Of a stretch of DNA of 11,653 nt, positions 6,080 to 11,653 are shown one piece after another; the stretch's first letter is position 1, and each line of letters begins with the position of its first letter. The notes beneath the pieces were generated by a model. It did not search any database. It had not been told where the DNA came from and saw only the letters and a list, made by a program, of their open reading frames with translations. The DNA is from Actinomycetota bacterium (GTDB lineage Bacteria > Actinomycetota > Geothermincolia > Fen-727 > Anoxymicrobiaceae): assembly GCA_016649525.1 (NCBI GenBank), contig JAENXM010000035.1:1-11653 (forward strand), read 5' to 3'. A program made the translations under genes and the position numbers.

Positions 6080-8476
6080 ATGAAGGATGCTGCGGTTATT
6101 CAGGCGGATCAGCTGTGGAACCCGTCGCGGGAGCTCTCGCAAAGGGTCAAGAGGCTGAGAAAAGAGTATGTTGACCTCGAGAGTCGAGATTATTTCAGGA
6201 ACGAGATGATACCGTTCACCACGGGGACTGACTGGGACGCCATGTGGTCGCCCTCGCAGTGGGGCGTTGTCCCGGAACTGATTCCTTTCAACAGGGCATT
6301 TCTGGAGACCCTGCCGATGGTAGCGAGAAAGGTGGAACTCCCGTCCGATTTCTGGCAGAAACCGCACGTGATCAGGGTGGCGACGTTCTTCCGCGAGGTG
6401 ATAGCCAGATACCTGCCGGTGCAGATCCTCGAAGGAGAGCTGATAGTCGGCGGCCATTTCAACGCGGCCCTTTCTAGGGCGCACAACAAGAAAGAGAACC
6501 GGGAATGGATGAAGGTGACAGAGAAATGGATGAAGGAGATCGAGAGTCTCAACTCACACGGCTTGGGGAACGCCGGGGCCACGCCCGGTCATCTTATTCC
6601 CGATTACAGACGAGCACTTAAAGAGGGTTTGAAGGGGCTGGTCGCTTACTTCGAGCGCTTGAGGGCCGAAGTGCGTGACACGGATCACAAGGATTTTCTG
6701 AGCGCGTTGATAATCACCTGCGAGGGGGCGCGCGAGTTCGCGGCACGCTACGCGGAGGAGGCACGGCGGCTTGCCTCCGAATGCGAGGACGAGAGCCGGC
6801 GAGCGGAACTGCTGGATATCGCGCGCGTCTGTGAAAAGGTACCCTGGGAGCCACCGGAGACTTTCCAGGAAGCGCTTCAGGCGCTCTGGTTCATACACCT
6901 GCTTGTCATGGTACAGGAGTCCTATCCGGGGCCGGGACTCTCGCCGGGGCGAATCGACCAGTACCTGTATCCGTATTACAAGAACGATGTCGGGGGTGGA
7001 CGGATCACAAGGGAGCAGGCGAAGGAACTGCTCGAGTGCTTCTGGATAAAGCCGAACTATGCCTACGATTTCATCTACAGGGTAGGCAGGATACGAGGTA
7101 TAACGAGCGGGTACGGACAGCTGATCACCATCGGGGGTCACGGCCCAGAGGGAGAGGATGCCTCCAACGAACTCACCTGGCTGATTCTTGACGTCATAGA
7201 TGATATCAACCTTCTCGAGCCGAAGCCGAACGTGCGGCTACACAAGAACACACCCGATGAACTGCTCAAGCGGGTCTCGGAGATGGTCGCGAAGTCACAG
7301 GGTTCGCCTTTCCTGATCAACTTCGACGAGACATCCATAAAGGCACTGAGATGGCAGGGACTTCCCGAGGAGGATCTGTGGGACTACGCGCCCGTCGGCT
7401 GCCTCGAGAACACGCTACAGGGGAACGACCGGTCGGGGACCGTAGACATCAACGTGAACCTGGCGAAGGCGGTCGAGCTGACGTTGTTCGATGGCAAGGA
7501 CCTCGCCTCCGGGAAGAGGAGCGGACCGCGTACGGGCGACCCGCGGGGCTTCAAGGCCTGGGATGATTTCCGCGTTGCTTTCGAGGCACAGCTCCGAGCC
7601 ATGCTTCTCAAGTTTATAGAGTTCTACGATTTCACAGACTCCATACGTGCGCGGTATGAGCCCACACCGTATCTGTCCGCGCTAGTCCGAGGTTGCGCCG
7701 AGTCCGGGCGTGATGTTACGAATGCGGGCGCAGAGCACAACTACGTGACGGTCGAGGGGGTCGCGTTCGCAACTGCGGCCGATTCTCTGACGGCCATAAA
7801 GAAGCTTGTGTACGAGGACCGGGCTGTTTCGATGGCTGAACTGATAAAAGCTATCGAGGACAACTTCGAGGGGCACGAGAAGCTGAGACAAACGCTCGTC
7901 AACAAAGCTCCGAAGTACGGTAACGATGACGATTACGCTGACGAGGTCGCGCACTACCTTTCGAGTTTCTGGACAGAGGAGGTCTTCAAGCACAAGACAC
8001 CGACAGGCAGGCGCTACAGGGGAGGATATCTATCCTGGAACTACTGGATCGCTTACGGGCCGATGACCGCGGCAACGCCTGACGGGCGCAGAAGGGGCAC
8101 CTTCCTCTCAAACGGACTGTGCCCCGTCGATGGGACCGACCGTAAGGGGCCGACCGCTGTGGCGCTTTCCGTTGGTAAGATCGGGTTGGAGAGCGCCCCG
8201 AACGGCGACTCGCACACGATATCTTTCAGCCCGTCGCTTCTTTCCGGAGAGGAGCGCATCGAAAAGCTCTGCTCTTATCTTCGAGCATACGGTGAGAGCG
8301 GTGGTACGGCGCTGCAGATAAACGTCATCGACCCGGAGACGCTCAGGCAGGCGCAACAGAAACCTGCCGAGTACAGGAATCTCCTGGTCCGGGTAACCGG
8401 ATACAACGCGTATTTCGTCATGCTGGGCAAGGAGATCCAGGATGAGATCATCGCCAGGGAGTCACACAAGCTCTGA
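6080..8476 (+). CDS. Glycyl-radical enzyme of unknown substrate (PFL-like superfamily)
   Basis: A 798-residue glycyl-radical enzyme, full length for the family. The glycyl-radical loop near the C-terminus reads RVTGYNAYF, with the radical-bearing Gly at about residue 774, 24 residues from the end. The thiyl-radical Cys lies at about 441 in PVGCLENT. A Glu two residues after it (443) matches the GCxE site of dehydratase, decarboxylase and C-N/C-S lyase members, where Glu acts as base. The Cys-Cys pair of pyruvate formate-lyase is absent, so 'formate acetyltransferase' would be a wrong label. Other family landmarks are SPGRIDQYLYPYY, TPDGRRRG, GPTAVALSVGK and the ending QDEII. The usual Pro after GCVE is Asn here. 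The substrate could be a hydroxylated, amine, sulfonate or aryl-acid compound; the sequence alone does not decide. It is the first gene of the operon and is followed by its activase. Confidence 0.93.
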   Translation: MKDAAVIQADQLWNPSRELSQRVKRLRKEYVDLESRDYFRNEMIPFTTGTDWDAMWSPSQWGVVPELIPFNRAFLETLPMVARKVELPSDFWQKPHVIRVATFFREVIARYLPVQILEGELIVGGHFNAALSRAHNKKENREWMKVTEKWMKEIESLNSHGLGNAGATPGHLIPDYRRALKEGLKGLVAYFERLRAEVRDTDHKDFLSALIITCEGAREFAARYAEEARRLASECEDESRRAELLDIARVCEKVPWEPPETFQEALQALWFIHLLVMVQESYPGPGLSPGRIDQYLYPYYKNDVGGGRITREQAKELLECFWIKPNYAYDFIYRVGRIRGITSGYGQLITIGGHGPEGEDASNELTWLILDVIDDINLLEPKPNVRLHKNTPDELLKRVSEMVAKSQGSPFLINFDETSIKALRWQGLPEEDLWDYAPVGCLENTLQGNDRSGTVDINVNLAKAVELTLFDGKDLASGKRSGPRTGDPRGFKAWDDFRVAFEAQLRAMLLKFIEFYDFTDSIRARYEPTPYLSALVRGCAESGRDVTNAGAEHNYVTVEGVAFATAADSLTAIKKLVYEDRAVSMAELIKAIEDNFEGHEKLRQTLVNKAPKYGNDDDYADEVAHYLSSFWTEEVFKHKTPTGRRYRGGYLSWNYWIAYGPMTAATPDGRRRGTFLSNGLCPVDGTDRKGPTAVALSVGKIGLESAPNGDSHTISFSPSLLSGEERIEKLCSYLRAYGESGGTALQINVIDPETLRQAQQKPAEYRNLLVRVTGYNAYFVMLGKEIQDEIIARESHKL

Positions 8477-8501
8477 GCCTGAGGCTCTAAAGGCTGGAGA
8501 T

Positions 8502-9425
8502 GTGACTGGCATAGCCTTCAACATACAGCGCTTCTCCATTGAGGACGGCCCGGGGATCCGAACAACGGTTTTCATGAAAGGCTGCCCGTTGCGTTGCAAG
8601 TGGTGCCATAATCCTGAAGGCCTGACCCTGAAGCCTGAACTAATGTGGTTCGATGTCAGGTGCATAGGAGCGCGGGACTGTATCGACGCATGTCCGAAGG
8701 ACGCACTCCGCCTGACACCCGAGGGGCTGATAATAGACCGGGGTCGGTGTGACGTCTGCGGCCTGTGCCAGGAAGCCTGCCCTGCTGGTGCCATCGAGGT
8801 GGTGGGAAAGGAGTACACCGCGCGCCAGGCCTTCGACGAGGTGAAGAGAGACGACGTATTCTACAAGAACTCGGGAGGAGGCGTAACGGTTTCCGGGGGC
8901 GAGCCGACAATGCAGCCCCGGTTTGTCGCTGAGCTTCTGGCCCTGTGCAGGGAGGCCGGTTTCCACACGGCGCTGGACACGTGCGGGTACAGTTCAAAGG
9001 AAGCGCTCGTCCGGCTGCTCGAGCTTTCGGACATGGTCCTTCTCGACCTAAAGACGATGGACGAGGGGCTGCACCGAGAGATCACCGGGGTCGAACTGGG
9101 TCCCATACAGGACAACGCTCGCCTTATCTCAAGTTCGGGTAAACCACTTTGGGTGAGAACGCCCGTGATACCGGGGTACACGAATTCCGAGGAGAACATA
9201 CGGGAAATATCGGTTTTCATAAGGGATGAGCTTGCTTCTGCCGAGCGGTACGACCTCCTGTCGTTCAACAACACATGCGGGTCTAAATACAGGAGGCTGG
9301 ACCTCGTCTGGGAGCTCGAGGGAGAGCCACTGCTGACAAGCGCGGAAATGGGATTGCTGGCGAGGGCAGCCGGTGATACAGGTGTTCATAACGTCCAGTG
9401 GTCGGGAGCCACCCGGAGTAAATGA
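8502..9425 (+). CDS. Glycyl-radical enzyme activase (radical SAM, ferredoxin insert)
   Basis: A 307-residue radical-SAM protein that should cleave S-adenosylmethionine and abstract hydrogen from the glycine of the upstream enzyme. The N-terminal family signature SIEDGPGIRTTVF precedes Cys28-x3-Cys32-x2-Cys35, which bind the catalytic [4Fe-4S] cluster. The SAM-binding SGGEP is at 131-135. A two-cluster ferredoxin insert lies between: the second motif is complete (Cys83, 86, 89, 93), but the first has only Cys54, Cys60 and Cys64, with Ala57 where the second ligand is expected. Start GTG 8502 follows AAAGG with normal spacing, 25 bp after the enzyme's stop. The frame is also open from ATG 8442, which would overlap the upstream gene by 35 bp and add 20 residues that do not look like family sequence. 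Confidence 0.92.
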   Translation: MTGIAFNIQRFSIEDGPGIRTTVFMKGCPLRCKWCHNPEGLTLKPELMWFDVRCIGARDCIDACPKDALRLTPEGLIIDRGRCDVCGLCQEACPAGAIEVVGKEYTARQAFDEVKRDDVFYKNSGGGVTVSGGEPTMQPRFVAELLALCREAGFHTALDTCGYSSKEALVRLLELSDMVLLDLKTMDEGLHREITGVELGPIQDNARLISSSGKPLWVRTPVIPGYTNSEENIREISVFIRDELASAERYDLLSFNNTCGSKYRRLDLVWELEGEPLLTSAEMGLLARAAGDTGVHNVQWSGATRSK

Positions 9426-9453
9426 CCATCAAGCGGCGAAGGGGGTAGGCACA

Positions 9454-10308
9454 GTGACAGCGGTCGGAATAACAGGTACACATGTGTCATCAGGGGGGAT
9501 AGCACTGACGGACGGTGCGAGAGCCGTATACGAGCAGGGGGAGGTCGCCAAATTCCTGGCCACGGCATCGGCCGGTGGTGAGGTCAACGTGGCCTTGATA
9601 GTGAGCCAGACCCCTACCGAGGAGGGGAGGATCGTCTTCGGGGACTTCATGATGGTCAAGACGAAGAAGAACCTTTCTGAGAACGGCAGGGTCGCAAGCC
9701 TGGCGATAACGCCGAAGCTGGAGATGGCCGGTTTCAAAGGCGACGTCGGTGAATGGCTGGACACGGGCCCCTACATAGACCTCGTCAACAGCATAGAGTT
9801 CTTCCGTTATAACGCATACATGGGAATACACAACGTGGCCCCGATCGACATACGCGAGATGCTCCCCCTGACACCGAAAGTATCTTTCCTGAAGGTCGGC
9901 GTCGACTTCGCGGATATTCGCGCAAGGGGCAGTCTAAAAGCGGCAGACACCCCGGGGGGAGTAGACGTTCCGGTCCCGGTCCGCAGGAAGTTCGAAAGCA
10001 TAATGTCCATCAAGGTCATCACCCTCATGGACGAGGACGGTTATCCGAACATCTTCCCGCTGTTATCGACCCACTTCAAAAACCCCTCGACGCTGGTCTT
10101 CAAGGTCACGTCTTACAACGAGGGGATAAAGAGATTCGATGTTCCCTGCAGGGTTGCTCTCAACGTACTGACGCTTGACCTTTTCACCTACCAGCTCAAA
10201 GGAGAACTTACCCGGTTCGAGAGAAGTCTGGGGTTGGAGTTCGGGGTAGTGAGGGTCGAAGAAGCATATTCCTCGATGCCGCCCTTCTGCGGCGAGCGCA
10301 TAGCATGA
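9454..10308 (+). CDS. Tandem PNPOx-like split beta-barrel protein
   Basis: A 284-residue soluble protein that appears to be two pyridoxamine-phosphate-oxidase-like split barrels in a row. The first, about residues 23-105, has the flavin-barrel pattern VAKFLATASAGGEVNVA, then FGDFMMVKTKKNLSENGRVA and an AGFKG turn. The second, about 167-255, repeats the plan in diverged form (IKVITLMDEDGYPNIFP, then TYQLKG). Known members bind FMN, F420 or haem and reduce or oxidise small substrates; no cofactor can be assigned here. GTG 9454 follows GGGGGT with good spacing, 28 bp after the activase stop. The frame is open further upstream into the activase gene, but that portion is not barrel-like. Its place within the operon suggests it acts on the same pathway as the glycyl-radical enzyme. 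Confidence 0.7.
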   Translation: MTAVGITGTHVSSGGIALTDGARAVYEQGEVAKFLATASAGGEVNVALIVSQTPTEEGRIVFGDFMMVKTKKNLSENGRVASLAITPKLEMAGFKGDVGEWLDTGPYIDLVNSIEFFRYNAYMGIHNVAPIDIREMLPLTPKVSFLKVGVDFADIRARGSLKAADTPGGVDVPVPVRRKFESIMSIKVITLMDEDGYPNIFPLLSTHFKNPSTLVFKVTSYNEGIKRFDVPCRVALNVLTLDLFTYQLKGELTRFERSLGLEFGVVRVEEAYSSMPPFCGERIA

Positions 10309-10333
10309 TGTATGTCCCCGGTGAACAGGGTGC

Positions 10334-11446
10334 GTGATCCTTTTGGAAGCTCCACTTGATCAGATAAAGGATCTCGCCCGCGATGAGGTTTTCGCGACGC
10401 TCGAGGATCGCTACCGGAGCGGCGAGTTCTCCCGGAAGCTCTGGGAGCGAATGGGGGAGATCGGCCTTCTGGGCATGACCGTCCCGGAGACTTACGGCGG
10501 TTCAGGTGGGACTCCCGCGGGACTGGCTGAGGCGGTCTCGGAGTTCACCAGGCTCGGCTGCGACCTCGGCCTCGCGCTCTCCTGGATAACACACCTCAGC
10601 CTGTGCATGAAATCGATCGAGTATTTCGGCACACGAGAGCAGAAGGAGAGGTACCTGCCGTTACTCGCATCCGGACGCTGGGTCGGGGCGACCGCAGTGT
10701 CTGAGCCGGGTTCCGGTGCGCACCCGGCCGGCATAGAGACAAGAGCGGATGAGAGCGATTCGGGCTATACGCTGAACGGAATGAAGATCTTCGTGACGGA
10801 CGGTCCCGTCGCCGACTTGATCATCGTGCTCGCGGCTTCGGGGGAAGCCGGTAAAGGCAAAAAGGAACTTACCGCTTATCTGGTTGAGACGGACACCCCG
10901 GGTTGTGAAGCGCGATCCATGGAACTTAATTTTCTCAAGACGTCTCCCCACGGTGAGCTTTCTCTAAGCGGCGTCAACGTCGATGCGGGGTCCGTACTTG
11001 CAGAGCGTGGCGATGGTCACAACCTTATCAGTAAGGGAGCGTTCGCCCGGGAGAGGTCTCTTGTCACCGTGGCGGTCTCGGGGCTCTGCAGTGCAGCATC
11101 CAAGAGACTGGCCGACAGTTACCGGCAGAAATACGATAGCTATGACTTCTCGGGAACAGAGGCAAGCTCATGGATGCATCACCTCTCGGCGGTCGAGGTA
11201 TACAGGAGGGTGTCCACCGAACTGGTCGAGGAGTCGTTCCTCGACTATGAACGCTGGAAGCGGTCGTTGGGCCTTCTGATATACCTGGGTCTCTCGTATG
11301 CAAAATGGGCGGCATGGATCGAGGAGCTCACCGCCGACAAGAAGCTCGACATCTCGTTCCCGATGGATATCATCCTCAACGACATGAAGCTGGTGCTTGT
11401 GGGTGGCGGGCTCCTGCTCAAGGAGGGAAAGAAACTCTACATGTAA
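10334..11446 (+). CDS. Divergent acyl-CoA dehydrogenase-fold protein lacking usual catalytic signatures
   Basis: A 370-residue member of the acyl-CoA dehydrogenase superfamily. The N-terminal and middle domains are recognisable: LWERMGEIGLLGMTVPETYGGSGG near 37-60, AVSEPGSGAHP near 121-131 (the family's TEPGAGSD), and LNGMKIFVTDGPVADLIIV near 147-165. The C-terminal helical domain is unusual. The Arg-x-x-Phe-Gly and Gln residues that hold FAD across the dimer are not apparent, and the protein ends soon after LVGGG, before the YEGT segment carrying the catalytic Glu of medium- and short-chain enzymes. GSD in the substrate loop is GAH. It is probably not a standard acyl-CoA dehydrogenase. GTG 10334 is the first start after an in-frame stop at 10322 and has AGGG close upstream; TTG 10343 is an alternative. 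Confidence 0.75.
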   Translation: MILLEAPLDQIKDLARDEVFATLEDRYRSGEFSRKLWERMGEIGLLGMTVPETYGGSGGTPAGLAEAVSEFTRLGCDLGLALSWITHLSLCMKSIEYFGTREQKERYLPLLASGRWVGATAVSEPGSGAHPAGIETRADESDSGYTLNGMKIFVTDGPVADLIIVLAASGEAGKGKKELTAYLVETDTPGCEARSMELNFLKTSPHGELSLSGVNVDAGSVLAERGDGHNLISKGAFARERSLVTVAVSGLCSAASKRLADSYRQKYDSYDFSGTEASSWMHHLSAVEVYRRVSTELVEESFLDYERWKRSLGLLIYLGLSYAKWAAWIEELTADKKLDISFPMDIILNDMKLVLVGGGLLLKEGKKLYM

Positions 11447-11470
11447 TGCAGGGAATCCGGAGGTACGTAC

Positions 11471-11634
11471 ATGAAGAGCAGTGTGAAGGTTAACGCGGCC
11501 CAGGTGCAGTGTGAGATCGACCCGATGATATACGGCCACTTCATCGAGAACATGGGGCGATGTATTTACGGCGGCATACTCCAGAACGAAAGGCCGGGCC
11601 GGATCACAGGGCCGTGGCGGCACAGGGAGGACCT
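11471..11634 (+). CDS. Alpha-L-arabinofuranosidase, GH51-like, N-terminus only (cut by contig end)
   Basis: The first 54 or so residues of a glycoside hydrolase. The sequence IDPMIYGHFIENMGRCIYGG closely matches the N-terminal strand of the GH51 alpha-L-arabinofuranosidase barrel (pattern I-x-P-x-hydrophobic-Y/F-G-x-F-x-E-x-x-G-R-x-x-Y-G-G). No signal peptide is seen, so it should act in the cytoplasm on imported arabino-oligosaccharides or arabinosides. GGAGGT lies six bases before ATG 11471, and the gap to the previous stop is 24 bp, so it is likely cotranscribed with the glycyl-radical operon. The catalytic glutamates lie beyond the end. The apparent codons after 11634 come from adaptor sequence and are not part of the protein. 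Confidence 0.82.
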
Positions 11635-11653
11635 CTGTCTCTTATACACATCT
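11635..11653. other. Nextera/Tn5 mosaic-end adaptor (sequencing artefact)
   Basis: The last 19 bases, CTGTCTCTTATACACATCT, are the exact reverse complement of the Tn5 mosaic end used in Nextera library preparation. The match ends exactly at the window edge, as expected of read-through adaptor left on a contig end. Confidence 0.96.

Noticed and set aside
6554..7141. 195-codon minus-strand frame within the glycyl-radical enzyme gene
   Set aside because: High-GC shadow of a gene whose plus-strand product is unmistakable.
6080..8476. Calling the glycyl-radical enzyme pyruvate formate-lyase
   Set aside because: The adjacent Cys-Cys pair of that enzyme is absent; the site reads GCLE, as in the dehydratase, decarboxylase and lyase branches.
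8475..8487. Hairpin GAGCC-TGA-GGCTC after the glycyl-radical enzyme as a terminator
   Set aside because: Only 5 bp of stem with a 3-base loop and no T-run, and the activase starts 15 bp later.
11635..11653. Tn5-like transposon end
   Set aside because: It is exactly the 19-bp library mosaic end, sits precisely at the edge of the window, and there is no transposase or second end.

Overview
This is an 11.65 kb piece of bacterial DNA of moderately high GC. Most genes are preceded by clear Shine-Dalgarno sequences. The glycyl-radical enzyme with its radical-SAM activase and the Fe-S proteins point to an anaerobe. The mix of double zinc-ribbon membrane proteins and an anchored prenyltransferase-repeat protein would suit a deep-branching anaerobic actinobacterial lineage, but that placement is only an impression. 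The last 19 bases are an exact Nextera (Tn5 mosaic-end) adaptor, so the window ends at an untrimmed contig end and not at a biological boundary.

Layout. Positions 1-155 hold the tail of an unidentified gene, followed by a perfect 13-bp terminator hairpin. Positions 259-1053 hold two coupled zinc-ribbon genes, the second with a membrane helix and an extracytoplasmic domain. Converging on them with a 39-bp overlap is a GlpC/HdrD-like iron-sulfur protein (1015-2226, minus). Positions 2257-2811 carry what looks like the C-terminal half of an uncharacterised protein family without its N-terminus. Next come a minus-strand MFS transporter (2845-4035), a divergent secreted, C-terminally anchored prenyltransferase/squalene-cyclase-repeat protein (4115-5449), and a small four-helix membrane protein (5474-5902, minus).

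From about 6033 to the end runs one tightly packed plus-strand operon: a glycyl-radical enzyme (GRE, 6080-8476), its activase with a ferredoxin insert (8502-9425), a tandem PNPOx-like split-barrel protein (9454-10308), an aberrant acyl-CoA-dehydrogenase-fold protein (10334-11446), and the start of a GH51-type alpha-L-arabinofuranosidase (11471-11634, cut by the contig end). Gaps are 24-28 bp.

The GRE operon is the most interesting part. The radical machinery is intact and of the Cys-x-Glu type (GCLE), not the pyruvate formate-lyase type. I could not assign a substrate. Its two partners, a duplicated flavin-barrel protein and an acyl-CoA-dehydrogenase relative that seems to lack the usual catalytic Glu and FAD-binding signatures, are not a combination I recognise from described GRE pathways. 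The arabinofuranosidase suggests, without proving, a link to plant or algal glycosides.
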